From Neisseria sp. Marseille-Q6792 (lineage in GTDB: Bacteria; Pseudomonadota; Gammaproteobacteria; Burkholderiales; Neisseriaceae): a DNA stretch of 64,000 nt. The stretch spans positions 1,960,519-2,024,518 of the forward strand of contig NZ_OW969598.1 of assembly GCF_943181435.1 (NCBI RefSeq), read 5' to 3'. The notes under the pieces were generated by a model. The model did not search any database, was not told the DNA's origin, and saw only the letters and a list, made by a program, of their open reading frames with translations. Shown here piece after piece: positions 26,375 through 36,091 of the stretch (its first letter is position 1; every line of letters starts with the position of its first letter). Both the position numbers and the translations under genes were made by a program.

Positions 26375-28771
26375 ATGATTAAAAAGATTGTAACAACTTG
26401 TTTTGGTTTGGTTTTGGGATTGTGTGTGTTTGGCGTCGGTTTGGTTGCGATTGCTATTTTGGTAACGTATCCGAAATTACCTTCCTTAGATTCATTGCAA
26501 CATTACCAACCTAAGATGCCGTTAACTATTTATTCAGCAGATGGAGAGGTTATCGGTATATACGGTGAGCAACGGCGAGAATTTACAAAAATCGGCGATT
26601 TCCCTGAGGTATTGAGGAATGCGGTTATTGCTGCCGAGGATAAACGGTTTTATCAGCATTGGGGTGTGGATGTTTGGGGTGTTGCAAGGGCGGCTGTTGG
26701 TAATATCGTGTCCGGCAGCATGCAGTCGGGTGCGAGTACGATTACGCAGCAGGTGGCGAAGAATTTTTATTTGAGCAGTGAAAAGACATTTACACGGAAG
26801 TTCAATGAGGCGTTGCTTGCTTATAAAATCGAGCAGTCTTTGAGTAAGGATAAAATCCTTGAGCTGTATTTCAATCAAATTTATTTGGGTCAGCGCGCTT
26901 ATGGTTTCGCGTCTGCTGCGCAAATCTATTTTAATAAAGATGTCAAAGAGTTGACTCTGGCGGAAGCCGCCATGCTGGCGGGGTTGCCTAAGGCTCCATC
27001 TGCCTATAACCCTATTGTTAATCCGGAACGAGCCAAGTTGCGTCAAAAGTATATTTTGAACAACATGCTTGAGGAAAAGATGATTACCTTGCAACAGCGC
27101 GATCAGGCGTTGAGTGAGGAACTGCATTATGAGCGGTTTGTCCAGAAAATTGATCAGAGTGCTCTATATGTTGCAGAAATGGTGCGTCAGGAACTGTATG
27201 AGAAATATGGTGAAGATGCCTATACGCAGGGTTTTAAGGTTTATACCACGGTCCGCACCGATCATCAGAAGGTGGCAACCGAGGCGTTGCGTAAAGCGTT
27301 GCGGAATTTTGATCGCGGCAGCAGTTATCGTGGTGCGGAAAACTATATCGATTTGAGTAAGAGTGAAGATGTCGAAGAGACTGTCAGCCAGTATCTTTCG
27401 GGACTTTATACCGTCGATAAAATGGTTCCCGCTGTCGTATTGGATGTGACTAAAAAGAAAAATGTCGTCATACAGTTGCCCAGTGGTAAGCGGGTTACGC
27501 TTGACGGCCGTTCCTTAGGTTTTGCAGCCCGCGCGGTCAATAATGAAAAAATGGGAGAGGACCGTATCCGCAGGGGTTCGGTTATACGTGTTAGGAACAA
27601 TGGCGGGCGTTGGGTAGTCGTTCAAGAGCCGCTCCTGCAGGGTGCTTTGGTTTCCTTGGATGCCAAAACCGGTGCGGTGCGCGCGCTGGTCGGCGGTTAT
27701 GACTTCCACAGCAAAACATTCAACCGTGCCGCCCAAGCTATGCGGCAGCCGGGTTCGTCATTTAAGCCGTTTGTTTATTCGGCAGCTTTATCTAAGGGTA
27801 TGACTGCCTCTACAATGGTTAACGACGCGCCGATTTCTCTGCCGGGGAAAGGGCCGAACGGTTCGGTTTGGACACCTAAAAATTCAGACGGCAGATATTC
27901 GGGCTACATTACTTTGAGGCAGGCATTGACTGCTTCTAAAAATATGGTTTCTATCCGTATCCTGATGTCTATCGGCGTGGGTTATGCGCAGCAATATATC
28001 CAGCGTTTCGGCTTTAAACCGTCTGAACTGCCGGCCAGTCTTTCTATGGCTTTAGGTACGGGCGAGACGACTCCTTTGAAGATAGCGGAGGCTTATAGTG
28101 TGTTTGCAAATGGGGGGTATAGGGTCTCTTCGCATGTAATCGATAAAATTTACGACAGCGACGGCAGGTTGCGTGCGCAAATGCAACCCTTGGTGGCTGG
28201 GCAAAATGCACCTCAGGCAATTGATCCGCGCAATGCCTATATTATGTATAAGATTATGCAGGATGTCGTTCGCGTCGGTACAGCAAGGGGGGCGGCCGCG
28301 TTGGGTAGGTCGGATATTGCCGGTAAAACAGGTACAACCAATGATAACAAGGATGCGTGGTTTGTCGGTTTTAATCCTGATGTGGTTACTGCCGTATATA
28401 TTGGTTTTGACAAGCCTAAGAGTATGGGGCGTGCCGGCTATGGTGGCACGATTGCCGTACCGGTTTGGGTAGACTATATGCGTTTTGCACTGAAGGGCAG
28501 GCAGGGTAAAGGAATGAAAGTGCCTGAGGGGGTAGTCAGCAGTAATGGTGAATACTATATGAAGGAACGCATGGTAACCGATCCGGGGCTGATTTTGGAT
28601 AATAGCGGTATCGCACCGCAACCCTCCCATCGGATTAGGGAGGATAAAGAGGTACAGGCTGAAGACAGCGAACAAGGGGGGGCTGACGAAGTACGTCAAG
28701 ATGTACAGGAGACCCCTGTGCTTCCAAGTAATACGGGTCCCAAACAGCCGCAATTGGATTCCCTGTTTTAA
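26375..28771 (+). CDS. ponA: Penicillin-binding protein 1A (bifunctional)
   Basis: 798 residues. One N-terminal membrane helix, a GT51 glycosyltransferase domain (AAEDKRFYQHWGVD, QSGASTITQQVAKNFYL, KILELYFNQIYLG) and a transpeptidase with SxxK in QPGSSFKPFVYS, SxN in TASKNMVS and KTG in IAGKTGTTNDNKD. It polymerises and cross-links peptidoglycan. The active site reads SSFK rather than STFK. The tail after about residue 740 differs from the meningococcal and gonococcal sequences I remember and contains a G7 tract (28676-28682). Length is as in other neisseriae. Divergent from pilM. Confidence 0.96.
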   Translation: MIKKIVTTCFGLVLGLCVFGVGLVAIAILVTYPKLPSLDSLQHYQPKMPLTIYSADGEVIGIYGEQRREFTKIGDFPEVLRNAVIAAEDKRFYQHWGVDVWGVARAAVGNIVSGSMQSGASTITQQVAKNFYLSSEKTFTRKFNEALLAYKIEQSLSKDKILELYFNQIYLGQRAYGFASAAQIYFNKDVKELTLAEAAMLAGLPKAPSAYNPIVNPERAKLRQKYILNNMLEEKMITLQQRDQALSEELHYERFVQKIDQSALYVAEMVRQELYEKYGEDAYTQGFKVYTTVRTDHQKVATEALRKALRNFDRGSSYRGAENYIDLSKSEDVEETVSQYLSGLYTVDKMVPAVVLDVTKKKNVVIQLPSGKRVTLDGRSLGFAARAVNNEKMGEDRIRRGSVIRVRNNGGRWVVVQEPLLQGALVSLDAKTGAVRALVGGYDFHSKTFNRAAQAMRQPGSSFKPFVYSAALSKGMTASTMVNDAPISLPGKGPNGSVWTPKNSDGRYSGYITLRQALTASKNMVSIRILMSIGVGYAQQYIQRFGFKPSELPASLSMALGTGETTPLKIAEAYSVFANGGYRVSSHVIDKIYDSDGRLRAQMQPLVAGQNAPQAIDPRNAYIMYKIMQDVVRVGTARGAAALGRSDIAGKTGTTNDNKDAWFVGFNPDVVTAVYIGFDKPKSMGRAGYGGTIAVPVWVDYMRFALKGRQGKGMKVPEGVVSSNGEYYMKERMVTDPGLILDNSGIAPQPSHRIREDKEVQAEDSEQGGADEVRQDVQETPVLPSNTGPKQPQLDSLF

Positions 28772-28783
28772 AGGTTGTAGACA

Positions 28784-28813
28784 ATGCCGTCTGAAAAGGT
28801 TTTCAGACGGCAT
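28784..28813. terminator. Paired-DUS terminator between ponA and engB
   Basis: ATGCCGTCTGAA (28784-28795) and TTCAGACGGCAT (28802-28813), followed by T-rich DNA, between convergent genes. Confidence 0.85.
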
Positions 28814-28890
28814 TTTATATTTAGGGAAGGTAATTTTTTAAATGTTTGCGGTTGGTCAAGTGGGGTAAATACATTTGCCGTATAATGGGT

Positions 28891-29520
28891 TCAGTCTTCT
28901 ACTGAGAGGCATAAGGCAACATCTGTTGCAGCAAACCAGCTTCCAACGGTTTGGTTTACTTCTTCTAAACCTTGTTTTTTCAGGCTGGAAAACAGCTGTA
29001 CGCTGATGTTTTGCCTTTCAGAATATGGCTTAAGCAGTTTTTTAACGTGGGACAGGGTTTTAATCTGTTCGTTTTTGGATAACTTGTCGGCTTTTGAAAG
29101 TAGGATGTGAACCGGTCGGCCTGTGGTGTGGAAAAAATCCAACATACGGATGTCGAGTTCTTTTAGAGGATGGCGTGCGTCCATAATCAGAATCAGACCG
29201 ATAAGCTGTTTGCGTTGTTGCAGATAGTCGCCGAGCAGCTTGACCCAGTGAGCCCGTATTGCTTCCGGAACTTGTGCATAACCGTAGCCGGGCAGGTCAA
29301 CCAGGAAATTACCGTTTTGAAGCTCGAAGAAGTTGATATGCTGCGTCCGTCCGGGTGTCTTGGAAACATAAGCGAGGCGGACGTGGTTGGTCAGGGCGTT
29401 GATAGCACTGGATTTTCCGGCATTGCTCCTGCCGACAAAGGCAATTTCGAGAGGGGTGTCGGGCAGGTCTTTAAGGTGGTTGACTGTTGTGAAGAACTTG
29501 GCGTTTTGAAAAAGATTCAT
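28891..29520 (-). CDS. engB: Ribosome-assembly GTPase EngB/YsxC
   Basis: 209 residues with GTPase motifs G1 [15 protein letters not shown]3 [10 protein letters not shown] and G4 LSKADKL. It is needed for late 50S subunit assembly. Two start codons compete: AAGGA lies only 1 base before the ATG of MPMNLF (29526) but 7 bases before the ATG of [10 protein letters not shown] (29520), so the second is preferred. Convergent with ponA. Confidence 0.93.
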   Translation of the reverse strand: MNLFQNAKFFTTVNHLKDLPDTPLEIAFVGRSNAGKSSAINALTNHVRLAYVSKTPGRTQHINFFELQNGNFLVDLPGYGYAQVPEAIRAHWVKLLGDYLQQRKQLIGLILIMDARHPLKELDIRMLDFFHTTGRPVHILLSKADKLSKNEQIKTLSHVKKLLKPYSERQNISVQLFSSLKKQGLEEVNQTVGSWFAATDVALCLSVED

Positions 29521-29725
29521 AGGCATATCCTTGTTTTCTGCCGCCGTTTGACCGACAGCAAAAATATGCGGTTGGTTTTATATGAAACAGAGTAGTAATT
29601 TAATGTAAATTTAGTATAGAATAACACGTTTACAGAATTATCGGTTTTAATCGGATTAAAAATCCCGTATTTGAATATAAAAAGAGCATTGTTGCGTTAT
29701 CCAATGCTGTAATCAGGAGCACTCC

Positions 29726-30349
29726 ATGAAACGATTGACTTTATTGGCCTTTGTTTTGGCTGCCGGTGCGGTTTCCGCATCTCCCAAAGCAGACGTGGAA
29801 AAAGGCAAACAGGTTGCCGCAACGGTTTGTGCGGCTTGCCATGCAGCAGACGGTAACAGCGGCATTGCGATGTATCCGCGTTTGGCGGCACAGCATACTG
29901 CTTACATCTATCATCAAACTATCGGTATCCGTGACGGCAAACGCACCCACGGTTCGGCAGCTGTGATGAAGCCAATGGTAATGAATTTGAGCGATCAGGA
30001 TATTTTGAATGTATCCGCATTCTATGCCAAACAGCAGCCCAAATCCGGCGAAGCCAATCCTAAGGAAAATCCCGAATTGGGCGCGAAAATCTATCGTGGC
30101 GGTTTGAGCGATAAAAAATTGCCGGCGTGTATGTCCTGCCACGGTCCGAGCGGTGCAGGTATGCCCGGGGGGGGAAGTGAAATTCAGGCTTATCCGCGCT
30201 TGGGAGGACAACATCAGGCATATATTATCGACCAGATGAACGCTTATAAATCCGGTCAGCGCAAAAATGCCATTATGGCGGATATTGCAAACCGAATGTC
30301 CGAAGAAGATTTAAAAGCAGTTGCTAACTTTATCCAGGGTTTGCGTTAA
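29726..30349 (+). CDS. Dihaem cytochrome c4
   Basis: 207 residues with a Sec signal (LLAFVLAAGAVSAS) and two haem sites, CAACH and CMSCH, each in a c-type domain of about 90 residues; distal ligands are probably the Met residues in MKPMVMNLSD and KNAIMADIANRM. A periplasmic, probably membrane-associated electron carrier feeding the cbb3 oxidase. A G8 tract (30167-30174) within MPGGGS is in frame here but long enough for slippage. A paired-DUS terminator follows. Confidence 0.93.
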   Translation: MKRLTLLAFVLAAGAVSASPKADVEKGKQVAATVCAACHAADGNSGIAMYPRLAAQHTAYIYHQTIGIRDGKRTHGSAAVMKPMVMNLSDQDILNVSAFYAKQQPKSGEANPKENPELGAKIYRGGLSDKKLPACMSCHGPSGAGMPGGGSEIQAYPRLGGQHQAYIIDQMNAYKSGQRKNAIMADIANRMSEEDLKAVANFIQGLR

Positions 30350-30369
30350 TCATCCAAGGGTCTGCTTCA

Positions 30370-30401
30370 GAAGCCGTCTGAAAAGGTTTTCAGACGGCTT
30401 C
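30370..30401. terminator. Paired-DUS-like terminator after cytochrome c4
   Basis: AAGCCGTCTGAA and TTCAGACGGCTT (core 10-mers intact, outer base pair A/T changed) form a hairpin 21 bp after the stop. Confidence 0.8.
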
Positions 30402-30563
30402 AGACAATTTTGCGATAAGTTTTCTAAATCGCATTTGTTGGGATTGATATAAACCATCTTTATAGTCTTGAAATAAAAGGCATCAAGACAGTAGAATCGG
30501 AGCAGAGTGTCCTTTATTGTCCGATTCCGTCTTCTATATTCCTGATTGCGGAAGAAACACACA

Positions 30564-32579
30564 ATGAGTAAATCCCGTAGATCTACCCCGCTTCTTTTAC
30601 ATCCGTGGTTCGCTTTTTTCAGTTCGATGCGTTTTGCGGTCGCCTTGCTCAGTCTGCTGGGTATTGCATCGGTTATCGGCACGGTGTTACAGCAAAACCA
30701 GCCGCAGACGGATTATCTGGTCAAATTCGGACCATTTTGGGTGCAGATTTTTGGTTTTCTGGGACTGTATGATGTCTATGCTTCGGCATGGTTCGTTGTC
30801 ATTATGCTCTTTTTGGTCATCTCGACCAGTTTGTGCCTGATTCGCAATGTGCCGCCGTTCTGGCGCGAAATGAAGTCTTTTCGAGAAAAGGTTAAAGAAA
30901 AATCTCTGGCGGCGATGCGCCACTCTTCGCTGTTGGATGTAAAAATTGCCCCCGAAGTTGCCAAACGTTATCTGGAGGTGCAGGGTTTTCAGGGAAAAAC
31001 CATTAACCGTGAAGACGGTTCGGTTCTGATTGCCGCCAAAAAAGGCACGATGAACAAATGGGGCTATATCTTTGCCCATATTGCTTTGATTGTCATTTGC
31101 CTGGGTGGGCTGATAGACAGTAACCTGCTGTTGAAACTGGGTATGCTGACCGGTCGGATTGTTCCGGACAATCAGGCGGTTTATGCTAAGGATTTCAAGC
31201 CCGAAAGTATTTTGGGTGCGTCCAATCTCTCATTTAGGGGCAACGTCAATATTTCCGAAGGGCAAAGTGCGGATGTGGTTTTCCTTAATGCTGACAACGG
31301 GATGTTGGTTCAGGACTTGCCTTTTGAAGTCAAACTGAAAAAATTTCATATCGACTTTTACAATACCGGTATGCCGCGCGATTTTGCCAGTGATATTGAA
31401 GTAACGGACAAGGCAACCGGTGAGAAACTCGAGCGGACCATCCGCGTGAACCATCCTTTGACCTTGCACGGCATCACGATTTATCAGGCGAGTTTTGCCG
31501 ACGGCGGTTCGGATTTGACATTCAAGGCGTGGAATTTGGGTGATGCTTCGCGCGAACCTGTTGTATTGAAGGCAACATCCATGCGGCAGTTCCCGCTGAA
31601 TATCGGCAGGCATAAATACCGTCTTGAATTTGATCAATTTACTTCGATGAATGTGGAGGACATGAGCGAGGGTGCGGAACGGGAAAAAAGTCTGAAATCC
31701 ACGCTGAACGATGTCCGCGCCGTTACTCAGGAAGGTAAGAAATACACCAATATTGGTCCTTCCATCGTGTACCGCATTCGTGATGCGGCAGGGCAGGCGG
31801 TCGAATATAAAAACTATATGCTGCCGGTTTTGCAGGAACAGGATTATTTTTGGATTACCGGCACGCGCAGCGGTTTGCAACAGCAATACCGCTGGCTGCG
31901 TATTCCTTTGGACAAACAAGGGAAAGTGGACACTTTCATGGCATTGCGCGAGTTTTTGAAAGATGGGGAAGGGCGCAAACGTCTGGTTGCCGACGCAACC
32001 AAAGACGCGCCTGCCGAAATCCGCGAACAATTCATGCTGGCTGCGGAAAACACGCTGAACATCTTTGCACAAAAAGGCTATTTGGGATTGGACGAATTTA
32101 TTACGTCCAATATCCCGAAAGAGCAGCAGGATAAGATGCAGGGCTATTTCTACGAAATGCTTTACGGCGTGATGAACGCTGCTTTGGATGAAACCATACG
32201 CCGGTACGGCTTGCCCGAATGGCAGCAGGATGAAGCGCGGAACCGTTTCCTGCTGCACAGTATGGATGCCTATACGGGGCTGACGGAATATCCCGCGTCC
32301 ATGCTGCTCCAGCTTGACGGGTTTTCGGAAGTGCGCTCTTCAGGTTTGCAGATGACCCGCTCGCCCGGTTCGCTTTTGGTCTATCTTGGTTCGGTATTGT
32401 TGGTTTTAGGTACGGTATTCATGTTTTATGTTCGGGAAAAGCGCGCATGGATATTGTTTTCAGACGGCAAAATCCGTTTTGCCATGTCTTCGGCCCGCAG
32501 CGAACGGGATTTGCAGAAGGAATTTCCAAAACATGTCGAGAGTCTGCAACGGCTCGGCAAGGACTTGAATCATGACTGA
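30564..32579 (+). CDS. ccsB: Cytochrome c biogenesis protein CcsB (ResB family)
   Basis: 671 residues. Three N-terminal membrane helices (VALLSLLGIASVIGTVL, ASAWFVVIMLFLVIST, WGYIFAHIALIVICLG), a large periplasmic domain with HPLTLHGITIYQASF, and a C-terminal helix (GSLLVYLGSVLLVLGTVFMFY). This is the ResB half of the System II haem-delivery machine. The start MSKSRRSTP at 30564 has GGAAG upstream; the longer frame from 30546 starts at a non-ATG codon. It overlaps ccsA by 8 bp and together they mature the cytochromes c, including the gene just upstream. Confidence 0.94.
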   Translation: MSKSRRSTPLLLHPWFAFFSSMRFAVALLSLLGIASVIGTVLQQNQPQTDYLVKFGPFWVQIFGFLGLYDVYASAWFVVIMLFLVISTSLCLIRNVPPFWREMKSFREKVKEKSLAAMRHSSLLDVKIAPEVAKRYLEVQGFQGKTINREDGSVLIAAKKGTMNKWGYIFAHIALIVICLGGLIDSNLLLKLGMLTGRIVPDNQAVYAKDFKPESILGASNLSFRGNVNISEGQSADVVFLNADNGMLVQDLPFEVKLKKFHIDFYNTGMPRDFASDIEVTDKATGEKLERTIRVNHPLTLHGITIYQASFADGGSDLTFKAWNLGDASREPVVLKATSMRQFPLNIGRHKYRLEFDQFTSMNVEDMSEGAEREKSLKSTLNDVRAVTQEGKKYTNIGPSIVYRIRDAAGQAVEYKNYMLPVLQEQDYFWITGTRSGLQQQYRWLRIPLDKQGKVDTFMALREFLKDGEGRKRLVADATKDAPAEIREQFMLAAENTLNIFAQKGYLGLDEFITSNIPKEQQDKMQGYFYEMLYGVMNAALDETIRRYGLPEWQQDEARNRFLLHSMDAYTGLTEYPASMLLQLDGFSEVRSSGLQMTRSPGSLLVYLGSVLLVLGTVFMFYVREKRAWILFSDGKIRFAMSSARSERDLQKEFPKHVESLQRLGKDLNHD

Positions 32580-33759
32580 ACACTATAAAACCCTTCCTGA
32601 ACACGAACTGCTGGTCCGAAAGTCTTTTATCCGTAATTTGAATATCTGGGATTGGGTGTTTGCCGCGCTGGTTTTTTCGGGTACGGTTTTCGTACAGACC
32701 CGTTCCGGTATGCATATGGACATTTACGAAACGGTCATGTTGTGGGCGAGTGCCGGTATTGCCGTGTTTTTGGGTTGGTTTTTCAAACCGATGCGCTGGT
32801 TTGTTCCTTTAAGCGTATTGCTTGCCTATGCCGCCGTCGATCTGTATGGCGGCAACATCAAATCGGCAGAGATTTTCCTATTGCGGTATTTCCTCAGCAG
32901 CCAATCGGCGATTATGTGGCAGTGCGCCTTTGTCTTTTTCGCCCTGTTCGCCTATATTTCGGGCGCGGTTTTGGCAAGCGTAAAAAATGTGCTGACCAAC
33001 ACGCTGTTGGGTATGGGAACCGTGTTTGCATGGGTGTCTGCCGTAGCAGGCTTTACCGGTCTGCTGGTACGTTGGCACGAAAGCTATCTGCTCCGTCCGG
33101 ATGCCGGTCATATTCCCGTGTCCAATCTTTATGAAGTCTTCATCCTGTTTTTGGTGATTACCGCGCTGATGTATTTGTATTACGAGGGTAAATTTGCCGT
33201 GCAGAAATTGGGCGGCTTCGTGTTCGGCTTTATGGCGGTCGTGGTTGGATTTGTCTTGTGGTACAGCGTGTCCCGCGAGGCGCACACCATCCAGCCGCTG
33301 ATTCCCGCGCTCCAGTCTTGGTGGATGAAAATCCACGTTCCGGCAAACTTTATCGGTTACGGCGCGTTCTGTATTTCCGCGATGCTCGGTATTGCCGAAC
33401 TGGTTTCCCTGCGTGCGGAAGAAAAGGGCGGAAAACTGTGGCTGCCGCCGTCGGCATTGATCGACGAGGTGATGTATAAGGCGATTGCCGTCGGTTTTCT
33501 GTTTTTCACCATTGCCACCATTTTGGGTGCGCTGTGGGCGGCGGATGCTTGGGGACGCTATTGGAGTTGGGACCCGAAAGAGACTTGGGCGTTTATCGTT
33601 TGGTTGAATTATGCCGTGTGGCTGCATTTGCGGCTGGTTGCCGGTTGGCGCGGCAAAGTGCTGGCGTGGTGGGCGATTATCGGTTTGTTCGTAACCGCAT
33701 TTGCCTTTATCGGGGTCAATATGTTCTTGAGCGGCCTGCATTCTTACGGAACGCTTTGA
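32572..33759 (+). CDS. ccsA: Cytochrome c biogenesis protein CcsA (ResC family)
   Basis: 395 residues with about eight membrane helices. The tryptophan-rich haem-handling motif is WGRYWSWDPKETWAFIVWL, and conserved His residues lie in VRWHESYL, KIHVPANFIGYG and WLHLRLVAGW. It partners CcsB to transfer haem across the membrane to apocytochromes. The start lies in the last codons of ccsB. Confidence 0.95.
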   Translation: MTEHYKTLPEHELLVRKSFIRNLNIWDWVFAALVFSGTVFVQTRSGMHMDIYETVMLWASAGIAVFLGWFFKPMRWFVPLSVLLAYAAVDLYGGNIKSAEIFLLRYFLSSQSAIMWQCAFVFFALFAYISGAVLASVKNVLTNTLLGMGTVFAWVSAVAGFTGLLVRWHESYLLRPDAGHIPVSNLYEVFILFLVITALMYLYYEGKFAVQKLGGFVFGFMAVVVGFVLWYSVSREAHTIQPLIPALQSWWMKIHVPANFIGYGAFCISAMLGIAELVSLRAEEKGGKLWLPPSALIDEVMYKAIAVGFLFFTIATILGALWAADAWGRYWSWDPKETWAFIVWLNYAVWLHLRLVAGWRGKVLAWWAIIGLFVTAFAFIGVNMFLSGLHSYGTL

Positions 33760-33771
33760 TACGGTGCAACG

Positions 33772-33799
33772 ATGCCGTCTGAAGGGCTTCAGACGGCAT
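33772..33799. terminator. Paired-DUS terminator after ccsA
   Basis: ATGCCGTCTGAA (33772-33783) and TTCAGACGGCAT (33788-33799) with a 4 nt loop. Confidence 0.8.
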
Positions 33800-33874
33800 G
33801 TTCCGTTTTTGGGATACGGCAGTCGTGCCGAAATCCGCTAGAATACGTTTTTCAGTTTTTAACGGCATCAGACC

Positions 33875-34939
33875 ATGTTGGTATTAGGAATCGAGTCTTC
33901 TTGCGACGAAACAGGCGTTGCGCTTTACGATACGGAACGCGGATTGCGGGCGCACTGCCTGCACACTCAAATGGCAATGCACGCCGAATACGGCGGGGTT
34001 GTGCCGGAATTAGCAAGCCGCGACCATATCCGCCGCCTTGTTCCGTTGACTGAAGGCTGTTTGGCGCAGGCGGGCGCATCGTATGGCGACATTGACGCGG
34101 TTGCCTTTACGCAAGGGCCTGGTTTGGGCGGTGCGCTGCTGGCGGGTTCGAGCTACGCCAACGCGCTGGCTTTAGCGTTGGACAAGCCTGTTATTCCCGT
34201 CCATCATTTGGAAGGACATCTGCTGTCGCCGCTGTTGGCGGAGGAAAAACCCGACTTTCCTTTTGTCGCGCTGTTGGTTTCGGGCGGGCATACGCAGATT
34301 ATGGCGGTCAGGGGCATAGGCGACTACGAGCTTTTGGGCGAGAGCGTCGATGATGCGGCGGGCGAGGCATTCGACAAAACGGCGAAACTGTTGGGCTTGC
34401 CGTATCCGGGCGGTGCGAAACTGTCGGAACTTGCGGAATCGGGCAGGCCCGAAGCGTTTGTTTTTCCGCGCCCGATGATTCATTCCGACGATTTGCAGAT
34501 GAGTTTTTCAGGTTTGAAAACCGCTGTTTTGACTGCCGTTGAAAAAGTGCGTGAGGCAAACGGTTCGGAAACCATACCCGAGCAAACCCGCAACGATATT
34601 TGCCGTGCGTTTCAAGATGCGGTGGTAGATGTGTTGGAGGCAAAAGTGAAAAAAGCCCTGTTGCAGACAGGGTTCAGAACCGTAGTGGTCGCCGGCGGGG
34701 TCGGTGCAAACCGCAAACTCCGCGAAACTTTCGGCAACATGACGGTACAAATCCCGACCCCCAAAGGCAAGCCGAAACATCCGTCCGAAAAAGTCAGCGT
34801 GTTTTTCCCGCCGATGGTATACTGCACGGACAACGGTGCCATGATTGCCTTTGCAGGTGCAATGCATTTGAAAACGGGTAGGGAGGCCGGTGCATTTAAT
34901 GTACGCCCGCGCTGGCCGTTGTCCGAAATCGTCAAATGA
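33875..34939 (+). CDS. tsaD: tRNA threonylcarbamoyladenosine transferase TsaD
   Basis: 354 residues of the Kae1/TsaD family: [30 protein letters not shown], metal-binding [23 protein letters not shown] and [15 protein letters not shown]. It makes the t6A modification next to tRNA anticodons. Monocistronic, closed by a hairpin at 34944-34971. Confidence 0.97.
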   Translation: MLVLGIESSCDETGVALYDTERGLRAHCLHTQMAMHAEYGGVVPELASRDHIRRLVPLTEGCLAQAGASYGDIDAVAFTQGPGLGGALLAGSSYANALALALDKPVIPVHHLEGHLLSPLLAEEKPDFPFVALLVSGGHTQIMAVRGIGDYELLGESVDDAAGEAFDKTAKLLGLPYPGGAKLSELAESGRPEAFVFPRPMIHSDDLQMSFSGLKTAVLTAVEKVREANGSETIPEQTRNDICRAFQDAVVDVLEAKVKKALLQTGFRTVVVAGGVGANRKLRETFGNMTVQIPTPKGKPKHPSEKVSVFFPPMVYCTDNGAMIAFAGAMHLKTGREAGAFNVRPRWPLSEIVK

Positions 34940-34943
34940 CAAA

Positions 34944-34971
34944 ATGCCGTCTGAAATTGTTCGGACGGCAT
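34944..34971. terminator. Terminator between tsaD and the acyltransferase gene
   Basis: ATGCCGTCTGAA with a degenerate inverse TTCGGACGGCAT, then TTTTTATTTT. One stem position is a G-T wobble; convergent genes on both sides. Confidence 0.75.
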
Positions 34972-34982
34972 TTTTATTTTCG

Positions 34983-35879
34983 TTACGGTGCCTTATAGCG
35001 GTTGTACATAAACAGATACTGGGTAGGAAAACGGCGTATCCAATATTCGGCATTGCGGTTGAACACGGCGGCATCGTGGGCTTTGTCGCCGTTCAATTCC
35101 CCTTGGACGGGGCGGATGTGCAAATCGAAACCCTGTCCGCCAGGCAGGCGTTCGCAGCAGAAAAACAGGGTTTTCACGCCTTTGACGTGTGCCAATTTTG
35201 CCGCCAGCGTCATGGTATAGGCAGGTTTGCCGAAGAAATCCACCCATACGCCTTCCCCGCCTTCTTGAGGGGAGGGGACGTGGTCGGGCAGGACGATGGT
35301 TGCTTCGCCCGAACGCAGGGCTTTGATGATTTGTTTGACCCCTTGTATGCTGGTAGGCGCGGTTTTGCCTTTGCCGCGAACCCTGCCCGCCTGCATGATT
35401 TTGTCTATCGCTTTGATTTTCGGCGGTTTATACATGGCGGTTAAGGGGAATGGCAGCCGTTGACTGATATATCGCCCCCCTAAGTCGTAGCTGCCGATGT
35501 GCGGCGTGATAAACAGCAGCCCTTCGTGTTTGTCCAAAGCTTCTTGAACATACTCCCAACCCTGTACCGACTTGAACAGTGTTTCGATGTCCTCCGGTTT
35601 TTTGAAAAATGCGAGGGCAAGTTCCAAACCGCCTTTTGCCGTTTCCGCAAATACGGCTTTGACCGTTTTTGGGTCGGGATTCATGCCTGCCTGACGCATA
35701 TTGGCAATAATGCGTTCCCGGTCTTCTTTGCGCAGGTAAAACGCCAGATGTCCGAGGAAAACACCTAATTTGTGCAGAAAGGGTAGGGGCAGCAGGGAAA
35801 AGGATTTGAGCAGGGCGGTCAACAGGATGTGCATGGCGGTTCGCAAAGGGGGAAACAGCCCGAATTGTAAACGAAACAT
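34983..35879 (-). CDS. lpxL: Lipid A biosynthesis acyltransferase (LpxL/HtrB family)
   Basis: 298 residues as read from MFRLQFGLF (35879); an alternative start MHILLTALL at 35834 would fit the membrane anchor and neither has a clear ribosome site. Motifs of the LpxL/LpxM superfamily: catalytic HIGSYDLGGRYIS (an H-x4-D pattern), AGRVRGKGKTAPTSIQGV and VLPDHVPSPQEG. It adds a secondary acyl chain to lipid A on the inner membrane. Neisseriae have two such genes; I think this is the lpxL2-type copy by its neighbourhood with metK, but the number is not certain. Confidence 0.88.
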   Translation of the reverse strand: MFRLQFGLFPPLRTAMHILLTALLKSFSLLPLPFLHKLGVFLGHLAFYLRKEDRERIIANMRQAGMNPDPKTVKAVFAETAKGGLELALAFFKKPEDIETLFKSVQGWEYVQEALDKHEGLLFITPHIGSYDLGGRYISQRLPFPLTAMYKPPKIKAIDKIMQAGRVRGKGKTAPTSIQGVKQIIKALRSGEATIVLPDHVPSPQEGGEGVWVDFFGKPAYTMTLAAKLAHVKGVKTLFFCCERLPGGQGFDLHIRPVQGELNGDKAHDAAVFNRNAEYWIRRFPTQYLFMYNRYKAP

Positions 35880-35900
35880 GCCGTCTGAAAAAGGGAAGTA

Positions 35901-35929
35901 TTGCGGCGGAAAGGCTTTTCTGCTACCAT
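35901..35929 (+). promoter_or_regulatory. Sigma-70-like promoter for the candidate small RNA
   Basis: TTGCGG (35901-35906), 17 bp spacer, TACCAT (35924-35929). Spacing is ideal and both hexamers are four or five bases from consensus at worst. Transcription would start near 35936. Confidence 0.4.
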
Positions 35930-35935
35930 CCGCGC

Positions 35936-36057
35936 TGCATTAAGAGTTGGGAATTCCATGCCAACCTGCTTTTCAAAAGGAAAGGTAAGGTGGACGGTTG
36001 AAAAGCCGATGTGGTCCGCAAGGGCAATCCAAACCCGCTTGATGCGGGAATTTTTTT
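35936..36057 (+). ncRNA. Candidate small RNA between lpxL and metK
   Basis: About 122 nt with no credible reading frame lies between a sigma-70-like promoter and an intrinsic terminator (CCCGC-TTGAT-GCGGG then T7 at 36051-36057). Internal pairings are visible: GUUGG with CCAAC across a 9 nt loop, CUUUUC with GGAAAG, and GGACGG with a downstream GGUCC region. It does not show the landmarks of 4.5S, 6S, tmRNA or SAM riboswitches that I know. The terminator could also be a leader attenuator for metK, but a Correia element and 320 bp lie between. Confidence 0.4.
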
Positions 36058-36091
36058 GCTTGTAAGAAACGTACGAGCAGAGATTCCAAAG

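Noticed and set aside
35880..36060. SAM riboswitch upstream of metK
   Set aside because: None of the conserved SAM-riboswitch core motifs is visible, and the terminator is 320 bp upstream of metK with a Correia element between.
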